The translations under genes were made by a program, and so were the position numbers. A stretch of 64,000 nucleotides of DNA from Globodera rostochiensis (lineage: Eukaryota > Nematoda > Chromadorea > Rhabditida > Heteroderidae), in NCBI GenBank assembly GCA_018350325.1, contig JAEVLN010000013.1:248001-312000 (forward strand). The letters are read 5' to 3'. The notes beneath the pieces were generated by a model that saw only the letters and a program-made list of their open reading frames with translations, did no database searches and had not been told where the DNA came from. Of this stretch, positions 44,601 through 55,800 are shown piece by piece (the stretch's first letter is position 1; each line of letters opens with the position of its first letter).

Positions 44601-45317
44601 CGTTGTTACATCTCTCTTCCTTGCAGAGGAAAGAAAATCATTACAGCAAATCAAATTAAATCTTGTTTTTGCTTTTTCAGTCAATGAATTATTGTTCCTC
44701 TTTTTTTGATAAGATTTTGATGATTTGTCCATTCAAACAATCATTTATTTAGGTGCATTTTGTATTTTAAATTTCATTTTATATAAGTTTTTTTAATAAT
44801 GTTTCGAATTAGGAGTTGTAATTGTTATTTGGTTGTATTTTTTTTGTAAGGTATATATATATTTTTTTATCTTACACGCCAATCAATTAAGTATTAACCC
44901 TTTTAACTCGTCGTCAGGTAGGTAAAAAGTTCTAAATCATGTATTTGATAAATATTTATTTGAGGAGCTTAATCAAAAAGGGCCACGCAAATAAATTTTC
45001 ATTACATTTCGCTTGAAGTTTAATTATCGTCATCTTTTTTATACGATGGAACGTAACATGATTAAATATGTATGATTTCGATTTATTAAATTTGATTAAA
45101 AACAATTTATCGTACATTATTATTATTATAATAGATTTTAAATTCTGTAAAAAAATTATTTTAATATTTCATAAACAATACTCTTTTTTTTTGGTTGATA
45201 TAAATTATCGAAAACATTAGTTTTTGCATCCACGGCTCGTCCGCATAAATACTTTTAATTATCCTAGCATTCGGATTTAAAATTTTTACTTCATGGTTAT
45301 GTCTATTAATTTCCGAA

Positions 45318-45551
45318 TTGAGTCAACAATTTTATTTAAAAATATCGCGATTTAAAGCCTTTGGCAAAACTTGTATTAATTGTTATAATGTAATAACTTC
45401 ATTTTTCCTCCATACGCAACCAGGCTTCTTTCATTTCTATAGTTGCCAAATGTGTACAAATTTCCTTTTACATTTTTTTATTTACTATTTGACAGTGAAT
45501 TTTGTTTATCTACTTAATACTTCTTATATTTATTTTTTATTGTTTGGTTAA
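45318..45551 (+). CDS. Open frame of 77 aa, hypothetical
   Basis: The frame includes KISRFKAFGKTCINCYN and HTQPGFFHFYSCQMCTNFLL with five cysteines, in a T-rich stretch. Its first codon is TTG, so it would need an upstream exon. Frames of this length are expected by chance here. Low confidence. Confidence 0.15.
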   Translation: MSQQFYLKISRFKAFGKTCINCYNVITSFFLHTQPGFFHFYSCQMCTNFLLHFFIYYLTVNFVYLLNTSYIYFLLFG

Positions 45552-45940
45552 ATTAGTAAGTGAGGTACTGAAGTGATCCGACCCGTGGTACATACCGCCA
45601 GGCTTGTTTGCACAAGGCCTGGTATGTTGCCAATGCCCACAAATCTGGCAAATCCTCCAAATAAATAATAAAATGAAATTAGTATCGAATATATGACAAA
45701 TGCAGTATTTTATTTGATTACCAGTGAGATGAGTTTAATTTTAAATAAACTAATTATTTTGTAAAAGCTTAATGGCAAATAATATAAGTTCATTAAATTC
45801 CAAAAATTAGATTTAAAACAAAATAATCATAGATTAATTCAACCTCAGAATAATTACACTAAATACGACCGATTATAAAACGTTTGAAAAGTAAATTTCT
45901 ACATAAATTTTTATAATAATGCTAATTTAAAAAAATTGTT

Positions 45941-46452
45941 TTAGATATGTAAAATCAGAAGATTATTAATAATAATGGTTTTATCCTCAAAATATTTTTT
46001 CATTTTGTTAGCTTGAAATTCTAGACCGGCGTCGCTATATATTTTCACAGGTAAAACATTTGCATTTTTGAAGATTTTTTCAAAGGCCTCTATCATATCC
46101 TCACTTCTTTTTGACTTTGCCGGAGCAACAAAAAGCATTCGGCTCAAAACATCGATGCAGACCAATTATTTATATCCATCATTCTGTTTTGTTAATTGAT
46201 CAAAAATACAAAGATCGCATTGCCAATCGGTATGAAAGCCGCTAGGTATTGTTTTTAGTTTTGGAAATCTTTTTTTATAGGTTTATGAAGAGTGTATGTG
46301 TTTTGTTTTTCAAGAAAAATGGAAACATGCTCCATGTTAATTTTTGGATCTACCTTTTTTGCTTCCTCTAAAATTTTATTTACTCCTGCAAAACTTGACG
46401 GAGACTTGAGGTCGAAATAAACTTTTTTCAATATTTTATCTACCTTGCTCAT
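45941..46452 (-). pseudogene. Decayed Polinton/Maverick-type integrase
   Basis: The N-terminal piece (46255-46452) has FDLKSPSSFAGVNKIL and NTYTLHKPIKK, the HTH region typical of Polinton/Maverick integrases. The core piece (from about 46240 to 45960) has a DWQCDL block with the first catalytic Asp, then IDVLSRMLFVAPAKS and IYSDAGLEFQANKM with the second catalytic Asp. A one-base frameshift in an A-run separates the halves, an in-frame TAA lies just before the IDVLS block, and the third catalytic Glu and the C-terminal domain are absent. No polymerase, ATPase, protease or capsid gene is nearby, so it is an isolated relic. Confidence 0.75.
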
Positions 46453-46533
46453 ATTTATCCTAATAATATTATAATTTTTATTTAAGTTTATCTTTTATAA
46501 TCTCAAAGAGCGTGCGTGTTGGTAGATGTGAAT

Positions 46534-46860
46534 AAAGGGGGGGGGGAGTTACTTTACGATTTACAATGTTTTTAAAACGTCTATTTTTGGTTTTGGTGGG
46601 GCGGGTCGAGATTTTTTTTTTGGGGGGGGGGGGGTCCATACCTTTACCTACCTTTAAAAATCTGGCGCTCCGTTGTCCTCTGGTCCAAGATGCACAATTT
46701 AAAAGTCTGGCGCTCAGTTGGCCTTCCCGGGAGGGAGGGAAGGTGTGGGGAAGGGGGGGGGCATGGGCGGGAAGGGGAAAGGAATTGTGAGGACGGGAGG
46801 GGAAAGGCGTTGGGAGGGAGGGAAGGTTGACGGGCCGAGAAATTTGGGGCCAGATTCTGG
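46534..46860 (+). repeat. G-rich, purine-biased low-complexity tract
   Basis: Runs of 8-13 G and many GGGAGGGAAGG and GGGGAAAGG units on the plus strand. Two diverged copies of a unit with AATCTGGCGCTC and TGGCCTTCCCGGGAG or similar sit at 46658 and 46704. It starts about 80 bp from the integrase relic. It could be a decayed minisatellite or transposon end and could form G-quadruplexes. The 74-aa frame across it is not credible. Confidence 0.55.
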
Positions 46861-47541
46861 GGGCAACACTGCTAATGGGCTTTACTTTTATATATAGATT
46901 TAATTAATTATTTTTTAATTAAAGTTTCGTTTTATCTATTTTTATAAGGACAGAATATAATCCGCCTCGGTGATGCCTTGATGGTGCGATTTTTCCCCTT
47001 CTTCTTGTTATTCTCCCAGAGATTGACAAATTAACGTATAGTTAGTTGGGTAGTCAAATGGCGTGTTTTTGCGAATTATTTTATCCCGTTTGAGACAAAA
47101 CACTCTGTCAAGTGATTTATTGTTATTCAAACAAAACGGCAGCCTAAGGCAACCAGTAAAATCTTAATGATATTTTTATATATATGGCATTATTAGGATT
47201 AACAATTATTTTTATTTAATGGTTAATATGTTTTTGACTCATGTGAATAAATGAGCAACGCAGTGCTTTTTTATTCTTTTTTTGCAGCGTGTTAATTTTA
47301 AAAGTACTCAATTAATATTTATTAAAATCGTTTGGATTTATTACTCTGCGGCAAACAGCGCATATGTTCGCCCAGCTCGTATATTGTTTACAGCGTATTG
47401 TTATCTGTTAACTTAATAAAATAAAATGCACACTTTATAATGTAAATATAATTTAATTTGAGATTCATAATGAATTTGCTCTCAGGGTAATCTTTCGTTA
47501 GTAATCATATTTTCTATATATTTTTTTAATAGAAAACATAG

Positions 47542-47766
47542 ACAAATTTGGATAATGACCAAATTTTATTTAGATACTTAAGACACAGCTTTTTCCCGCT
47601 CGATCATGATAACATCTTAAAAATGCATATAATACCGTTTTGTACTTATGCTTTTCATTTCCTTTTATTTATTTTTGAATTTAATATTAATTCCATTGTT
47701 TGGGTTTTGATAATTATAAATAAATGCCATTTATTTGCTTTAGATCATTATGGCTTACCTTTTTAA
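47542..47766 (+). CDS. Open frame of 74 codons, hypothetical
   Basis: Following GAAAACATAG the frame reads DNDQILFRYLRHSFFPLDHD then NILKMHIIPFCTYAFHF and a hydrophobic stretch that may form a membrane segment, to a stop at 47766. The strand agrees with the local T-rich bias. Acceptor is weak. Confidence 0.22.
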   Translation, partial: TNLDNDQILFRYLRHSFFPLDHDNILKMHIIPFCTYAFHFLLFIFEFNINSIVWVLIIINKCHLFALDHYGLPF

Positions 47767-48956
47767 ATAAAATAACAAAAAGGACGAAAAAAATTGTAAT
47801 GGATTAAATAATACCTACTCAGTTTGTTAAAATATAATTAGTTTTACAATTTTGCGGGGAGATTAGGGCTTTGAAAGCGAAACGATTCAAAGTTTTCTAT
47901 TTTTTGAGCCATGAATTTTTTGAAACATTTGTTACACTCCTTATAACATATATTTATTTTAGTATCAAACAATTGTTTTTACTCATTTCAAAGCGGTCAA
48001 TTTTTGAATTCCCAAAATTAACCGATTTTCGAAATTAACCGTAACAAATTAACTCATTTATCGCTGCAAAAATATTCGATATGCTGAAACTATTTATTAA
48101 TTTCACTTATGGTTAATTTTTATGTGTGTTTTTATTTGTTTTATTAATTAATAATCCATTATTATCAAATCAAATCCATTATACAGCGCATACGTTTAAC
48201 TGAATTCTTTAGAAACATCGAATGCGTTCGAGGAATAAATAAATAGGGTTTCGAAAATAAAGCATCCATTATATAAACAACATTCTTACGAAATAAGCCA
48301 TATGAAGAAAATTATAAAAATTAATTTTAACAAAATTTCATATATACGTTGTACAAAATAACAATGAAACGATAAATAGACTCAACACATCTCATATGAA
48401 GCATTATCGGGATTCGAGCAAATTTGGGATTTGGTTGTTCATAAAAAAAGGTTCCATAAGGATGGATGCTAAAACTGACTATGAAATTATTTAGAAAGAA
48501 AATATTTATCTACAAAAAATGAACAAATGAATACAGAAATAAAAACATGTAAAATTAGAATAATTAGGGTATAAAATAATGGAGTTTATTATAAAAAGGA
48601 AAGATAGAAACGCTTCATTGGAAAGACTGCAAAAATAACCTGACAGCGATATTGGTTCAGTTGATGTGATTAATGGATAATTTAATTTGCATTTCAAATA
48701 ATTTGTATGTATTAAAAGCCGTCCCTTTAAAACAATTCAATTTAAAAAATTATAATTTTTTTTTAAAAATGTTAATAAATGTTTAGATGAATTATTTATT
48801 TTTATAAACTCATTTAAATAATGATCATAGCAGTTGCAGTACCGCCTATTTACAAGATTCACCAAGGACGGGATAAAAAGGATTATAAACAGATAATAAT
48901 AAGATATAATTAATTAGCTAGAGGTGGCGAACTGAATGCATTTTATGCAACATTTC

Positions 48957-49013
48957 GCGACATGTACACCATTAAAAAGCACCGCGACATGTACACATTA
49001 AAAAGCACCGCAA
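48957..49013 (+). repeat. Short tandem duplication, about 27 bp
   Basis: GCGACATGTACACCATTAAA and AAGCACC are repeated almost exactly (second copy lacks one C). It is followed by a GCAAGGCGCG island. Confidence 0.7.
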
Positions 49014-49089
49014 GGCGCGTTCCACTCTGACTCATTTAATACAATGAAATGGACGTTTCACATATTTAAAAATTTTTTCCCAATTCTAG

Positions 49090-49188
49090 TCAGATTCTGT
49101 GGCTGATCAAAGCGTAGAGCATGTGACGGACCTTCCTGTACTTGTCATATTTGATTTCAAGCCGAGTCCGAGCCGCACGATGACTTAG
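49090..49188 (+). CDS. Possible exon over a GC island, strand unsure
   Basis: TTTTTTCCCAATTCTAG is a good acceptor and only one phase is open: SDSVADQSVEHVTDLPVLVI then FDFKPSPSRTMT and stop (32 aa). The minus strand is also open (RTRLEIKYDKYRKVRHMLYA). Both readings look protein-like. Confidence 0.27.
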   Translation, partial: SDSVADQSVEHVTDLPVLVIFDFKPSPSRTMT

Positions 49189-49207
49189 GACATTGATGTA
49201 ACATTAG

Positions 49208-49463
49208 ATTGAAATCCTTTGAAGGCCTTTTATATCATAAACAAATTAGTGGTTTTAATATATTTGATGCTAATTTATTCCCTACCCGATGTTGTTTCTT
49301 AACGCATAACTTTTATTCAAATGATTTTAAGCATTATTTATTTCGCTCTGTTTGCAAAGCTTTTTTGTTGTATTGGTACAACAGAAACTTTGGCCATAAC
49401 AGTAAAATTTCAAAGCGAAAAAAACGAGTCATAAGATGCAATAACATTCGCGATAAAAAATAA
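49208..49463 (+). CDS. Candidate terminal exon, 84 aa
   Basis: After TGATGTAACATTAG the frame has one base and 84 codons to TAA. The peptide includes LKSFEGLLYHKQISGFNIFD, FPTRCCFLTHNFYSNDFKHY and a basic tail (NSKISKRKKRVIRCNNIRDK). Several GC-richer patches lie in one frame. Chance frames of this length do occur here, but the mixed composition favours coding. No family recognised. Confidence 0.33.
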
Positions 49464-49573
49464 AACAGTTAAAACCAGAAAACTGTATTCGCATTTTTTG
49501 ACAAACAATTTTATAAAGTCTTCTGTTAGCTGTATTTTCTTTAAAAATTAGGGTATTGGGAGTGGTTCGGTCT

Positions 49574-49720
49574 CTAATGTGTAAAAATCAAATTATATTT
49601 GGTTAAGCTAAATGTGTAGAAATCAAATTATAATTGGTTAAACTAATGGTGTAGAAATCAAATTATAATTGGTTAAGCTAAATGTGTAGAAATCAAATTA
49701 TAATTGGTTAAGCTAATAAT
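49574..49720 (+). repeat. 36-bp tandem repeat, four copies
   Basis: AATGTGTAGAAATCAAATTA TAATTGGTTAAGCTA is repeated at about 49575, 49611, 49646 and 49681 with few changes. Confidence 0.85.
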
Positions 49721-52655
49721 CTAGGAATTGATCATATTTAATTTAATCTACCCATTCACTTAGTGTGTATTCTTATTGCATAAAAATTTTAAATGCTTAT
49801 GACTCTCTGAAACTACGCGGTTCATTATAATTAAAACAAAAAAATAAAAGTATAAACTAAATTAAAATATCATACTTTTGAAATAATATTAATTCAATAA
49901 GGGTTCAAATATATTCTCGATGTAAAAGATAACTTAATATATAAGATAAAGTCAACATTAAATCATCAAAATCCCCCATCATCTTTAATTATTTTTTAAA
50001 CTAACTAGAGAATTGAAAAATTCCATAAAAAGTAAAATAAACTTTAAAAAATAATGTGATCTACGTAAAAAAGTTAAACCAAACTATTTCTCTAGTAAAG
50101 AATTATCTCTAATTTATATCCAAATAAATGTAGTATAAATTCAAAAAGGTTAACTTAATATGTCAAAATTTATTTCATACAAAAATCTTAAAATAAATGA
50201 AAAGTATTGCGTCCTTTGCGGAGTTATATGAAACTTAAAATTAAAGTAGAAATCTTTATACATTCAATAACAGAATAATTTAATAAAAATTTCCAAATAA
50301 ATTAATCGATCAAAATATAAGAACTCGATAAAATAAATTAAATGAAAAAGCGTTTACATGTTTAAAGACGTCAATAAGCGAGCGGTCAAGAACCCTCGGA
50401 AATCAGATAAAATCCATGCAAAATTAAAAAATTGAAATTAATAATATAATTTATTTAAGGTGAACACAAATCATAATTTAATCAACTCAATATTCTGCAC
50501 TGTTTATTCTATAATCTTATATTTACATCAACTGCTTATATTGCAATACATGTTAAATTATATGAAATGCCTAATACGATTGTAAAAATTTTAAATATCA
50601 TATTTTTAACACCCGATTTAATAAAATTACACTGTATGAAATCAACAAATTTAATTATTAGTATTCTTTTTAAATTAAATTCGGGCTCACGCACCTGGAT
50701 GACTTCGGAAAATAACTATATAGCTTACATCCACAGAAGATAATATTTATTAAATTAATGGACAATAATTCAAATGAATAATGGAATGTTCTGCATCATT
50801 GATAAATTTCCAGCATGTGAATGTTGTTTAATTGTATACTTAAAGAACGGCCCATCATGGACTAAATTCAAAAAAAAATTAGAGAAGATAACAGAAATTA
50901 ATTAAAAAACAAAGTAAAATTTAGAATTACACTAAAACAGAGCTTAAAACAAATAAACATTATGAATTTTTAATGTGAATTGAAAATGTAGAAGGAACTA
51001 CCATGAACAATCGCAAAAAAAAATCTTAATTAAAAGTTTATTTAACTAAAAGCCCTGAAGTATTTAATCAAAAAAACATTCGGCCATCTTTTTCCGTGCA
51101 AAAACACGCGTAATAAGCATGCGAAAAAGAAACAAACCCAAATTAAAGTAATTGAGCAAAACAGAAGGCTTTGTTAAAAATTATCAAATGAAAAAGTAGC
51201 AACATTGGAATACGAATAAATAAGAATAAAACTTAAAATTATAAAGATTAAACGTGTAAAAAATAATCAAAAAATCAAGCTTAACATTCTTCGTTTTCCA
51301 GAAAGGCGAGAGCGGCTGACCGTAGCAGGAAAAACCCCGTCGCGCTCGGCCGTAAAAAGAAGAATGCTATAAAATATATTTTTAATCGTTTTTTGACACA
51401 AAATTAGGCTCAATAATTTATTGATTATTATCATATTTACATCGAGCATAGAAAAGGGGAATAATAAATAAAATATTACAAATAATAAAATAAATATATA
51501 ACAAATTAAAAGAAAATTTAATAAAACAACCGGTTAATTACCAATTTATTTATTTAAAAATAATTAACTAGTCCAAATAATTGAATCCAATTGGCGACAA
51601 CTAACTATGCCAAGAACTAATTCCGCTGATAATAAAATTTGGTGAGAAACATTGCAGCAATTCATAACATTTTAAAAATTCAAAAAATAGGAATGTTGAT
51701 AGTAAGGCATGACGCTATAATTTTTATTCATGCAAAATTTTTTTTTAGTTGACCTATTATCGCCGTGGATGTGGTTTTGAAATGATTCGATAATACATTT
51801 TATAAATATTATATAAAAAATTTTCATTTATTGCATCCATAATTTCTACACAACTCAGACGGCCAAATTAAACTAGGCTCCCTTTCGCCTTCTGAAAAAT
51901 CAAAAGGCCTAATGTTTATAAAACTCAAGAAAAATCAGTTCACATCTGGTAATCTGATAATAAATTGAAGTAGGCTTATTAAAATACTTAAATCTATAAT
52001 TTAATCATTCGCTTTGTAAAGAAAACAAAAAACAATTTTACATAACTTGACAATTTTGTAAATAAAAAACACATTATGATGAATGAAAATAGGAGTTCAA
52101 CCCTGCTAATAGCCATACAACATAAAAATTTAAAATTTAAAATAATTTTCTCTTATTTACTAACAAATTAATAATTATATTTTTTTTGATTTATTAATTC
52201 ATTAAATTATTTATGGAAATTAAAAAAAAATTAAAAAAAATTCTTTAATGAAAAGGTTGATTGTGTCTAAAGAAAAATAAAAGCCGCATGTGATGCGTAA
52301 AGAATAATTTATACTGCGTTTTGTCGTGAAATAAAGGATCTCTGAAAGCCAGCGCTGCAGATAAAAAAAATATTAAATTAAAATCTAAAATTTATAGATC
52401 ACCATTAAAAATGTGCAAAACACTAAATAACAAAACTTTTAAATGAATGACAATAAAAATTTAAAAGCAAAATATTAAACTTTAAAAATAAATGCGCAAA
52501 AGACGAAAAATAAAATGACAATTAAAAAAAAAAATGTTGTTGATGATTAAATAAATGAAAATAATTAAAAATAAAATTCAAAAAATATAAAATTTTACAT
52601 TTTATAAAATAAAACAGAATACAATATTCTAATTAGATGCGAAACCATTATTGCA

Positions 52656-52858
52656 TTGCTTAAAGGACATCAGACTTGCCGGTTGCCTTTTCCATTTTCT
52701 CAAAACCTGTTCAAAAAACTTCAAACATTGCCATTATACAGGAACGTTTTCGCGTTGAAGAACCGTTCAGAGTTCTTTTCAAAAGTTTTATTTCATTGGC
52801 TTTCGTGCCTGTTGAGTTTGTTTATGAATATTTCTGTCTTCTTGCGTATACGGAATAA
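52656..52858 (+). pseudogene. MULE transposase fragment, frameshifted
   Basis: Two overlapping frames give consecutive parts of the conserved C-terminal stretch of invertebrate Mutator-like transposases. The first (frame of 52656) has CRLPFPFSQNLFKKLQTL, matching the 'C.FHF.Q.L..K.Q.L' motif. The second (frame of 52676) has FRVLFKSFISLAFVPVEFVY, matching the 'FR.L....ALAFVP...V' motif. The switch of frame near 52740 and the lack of the upstream catalytic core mark it as a relic. The assignment rests on recalled family motifs. It fits the MULE-like foldback element at 6276. Confidence 0.55.
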
Positions 52859-55800
52859 ATTTTTTGCTTAAATTATCCCGAAATTGGTGGTAACCATATG
52901 CTTATACCCAAATAATATCTACAATTATAATAAAAACCTTCAAAATAAAGACATTGTGATAACATTTTGAAGTTCGTACAAAATTTCTTACTTAGAAATA
53001 TTAAAACAATAATTTGTTACAAAATATAAAAGGCATATTCAACAATCTTATTTAATTTCAACCAAAAATAAACTCACTACATATTAATTCATTCCCATTT
53101 TGAAAATTATGTACCTATCAATGGCGTCTTTTCCTGGTGTTCGCAGACGAATTCAATACAATAAAATATTAAATTACCCATAAATTAAAAATTCAATTAA
53201 CAGCACAAACAATTTAATTGATTAAGAAAATTTATGAAAAATTTGTATAATTATAATTATATACATTTTAAGTAAATTTATAAACCCCCATTTGCACCTA
53301 TCTTTAAGGTGTTCTGCGCACCATTTTTGAGTTCCCAACATGTTTGGAGGTGATGTTGCTGCGCCTTGTTATCACAAAATTATTAAATAAAAACTATCAA
53401 TTGATTAAGCAAAACAATAAATTAAAAGTATTAATAAATGAAAAATGATCCAAAAAACTCTTCATATATTTATTTAAACTTATATAAGTAATGATTAAAA
53501 ACAAAATATTCTTTACACATTTTTACGACTGAGCTAGAAAAACTTTTGTCGTCAAAAAAAATAAAAAATTTATTTACTGAAGCAACCACAAAGTGTAAAA
53601 AATATAAATAGAATTTTAATAACATATATTGTATTTCGTTTTTATATTAAAATGTTTTATCCGAGAGAGGTTTTATCTTTTTATTTTAAAAAATTTGAAG
53701 AAAAAGAAATTCACATATACCGGAATCAAAACTTTATAAAAGAAAACAAATTTTAAAAAAATCAGATAATTAAATCTAGATCTGCAGACAAATTCCATTT
53801 CAAATAAATGCAAATGGACAATATTAAGATTTGAATATTTTTAATCAGGATGGCCTTGAACATTTGTCATTCAACCAAATTTTGTTTAGGTGGCGCTGGA
53901 ATTGTATGCGCGCAAAACCCTTATGTACGCGGACATGAGGCGGTGAGTTTTTAAATCGATTCATTTTTTATTTTAGAAGCACAAGAATAACTTTAAAAAT
54001 TAGCATGCATTAATAAAAAATAACTAAGATTCAAGTAAATGGAAAATAAAGCTGTTTGTATTTCGGTAAAATTAAAATCATTAAAAATTATTATTGAAAC
54101 AATCATAATAAAAATTTAAAATAATACAGAATCACAAAAACATAAAAGGTTAAATATCACCATTCAAAATCAAAAATTTAAATCGTTTAATGGTTGTTTA
54201 AATAAAGCTTAAGCTTAAAAATAAAATGACGATTTAATAAATATATTCTCTCGTCCGATTGGATATGATAAATTAAATGAACATTGAGTTCTCAAACAAG
54301 CATCAACCCTTATCGAATCCGAGGGTAATGGTAACATATAAAATACAAAGCTTAAGTTTTATTTTAAAAACATATAAATATTTATTGTTTTTGAAAAAAA
54401 TAGAAGAATTGAAAAAACATCTTATATTTTTTTAAATTTATTTAGTTAAACCAAAGTCGCGTGTTATAATTTTTTAAATTACTCTTTTTATTTTTTTATT
54501 GCTTTTTGGATTATTTAATAAGTATTTAATTATATATAACTTTTGTCACCAGCTCTGATTAACGAGCTTACATGTGGTCAGGTTTATTTAACTGTAGATT
54601 AAAAAGAGGTCCCTTTTTGCGCAGTTTTGTAAAAATTTTGGTTTCATAGATACTTAAGAGAATTATTGACATCAGTTAAAAGTTTATATTTAAAATTAAA
54701 AAAAAAGAATGCCTAAATTAACTATATAATTTATCAAAAGATTAATTAAGACACCAAATAAATTGTACGAATAAAAAAAATTATTCATTAGTTAAAAGGA
54801 AATTTAAAAAATGCTTTAAAAGTTTTTGCTTTGTAAATGCTATAAATTCAATTCGTATTTTTATTAATTTATATTATGTAAGTCTTAATAATATTACAAT
54901 GTAAATTTGTCAGCCTGCTGATTTAGAAAACATACAGAAGATAAGCACAACAACTTTATCATTGTCTAAGGAAAACCAATTAACAATAATTTGAGTCAAA
55001 TTAACAACAGTCAAGAAATATTTCAGCACATTTTTAAACGAAACCCCTTTAAATTAACGATTGATGATTACATCTTAAAATCTATAACGAATATTTATTC
55101 TTAAAAATTAAACATATCTATAAATTAATTAGCACTGCAAAAGATTTTTCGGCAACAAGCTGTAGGCCCCATTGTTTGAAAAGTATTTTGATGTCATAAG
55201 GTAACAATAGATTATGTACAAATAATATATCCTCATTAATTGAAAAAACTAATAATTCTGGCAAATTTATTATTATTTAAAATAGTACATAATTTGACTT
55301 TTCTCCTAATGCGGCTTCCAGCCAAAATGTTATGAAGCAATTTTTGCCTTCTCGTGTTTTGGCTTAACAGCTTTTATCTTGTCCAAAAAAAATTTTTAAA
55401 CATTATTAATCAATTTCAAATGCGTATGCCAGAATTCTATTCTTTTTTTGTTCTGCACGGTATAATGAATTTTGAATTTTAAAAAATTATTTTTTATTTG
55501 GTATACTTTTTTTGCCTTAATTGGTTATATATTTCTATAGTATTTGATAAGCTGTTAAAATATTAAAAATTTATGCAAAGTCTGGTATTTTATCAATATG
55601 ACAAACATAATTAAATATTTTATTTTTTTTTAATTAAATTTAACTTCTTTCATGTTGGTTAAATAGGAATATTAACATCAGTATTAATTTTTTTTCACAG
55701 TTAATCGTTTCAATTGGATATTTAATATAGCGAAATTCACTATAAATTTTTATTTAAAAAAATTGGTTTAATTTATATTAATTAGAGAAAAGAGTAAAAA

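Larger units (their letters stand above)
35975..45930. other. AT-rich region with repeats and a few candidate exons
   Basis: A-rich at about 36.0-38.4, 39.1-40.1 and 41.8-44.4 kb; T-rich at about 38.4-38.7, 40.2-41.7 and 44.45-45.55 kb. 37070-37105 resembles the internal arm of the 32.9-kb element. 37490-37580 has GCGAT-rich repeats (GCGATAGCGATATGCGAT). Islands not called: 38740-38810, 42130-42190, 42390-42430, 42890-43000, 43590-43620 and 45560-45660. No tRNA or rRNA seen. Confidence 0.4.
46870..52650. other. AT-rich region with few islands
   Basis: T-rich at about 47.2-48.1 kb, then mainly A-rich. Islands not called: 46965-47020, 47340-47400, 48405-48460, 48830-48880, 49130-49190, 50370-50410, 50690-50730 and 51285-51360 (minus frame AERDGVFPATVSRSRLSGKR in a 60-aa ORF), 51840-51900 and 52260-52360. 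None is recognised. Confidence 0.35.

Noticed and set aside
46566..46790. 74-aa ORF
   Set aside because: Gly/Arg-rich translation of the G-run tract; no start context or domain.
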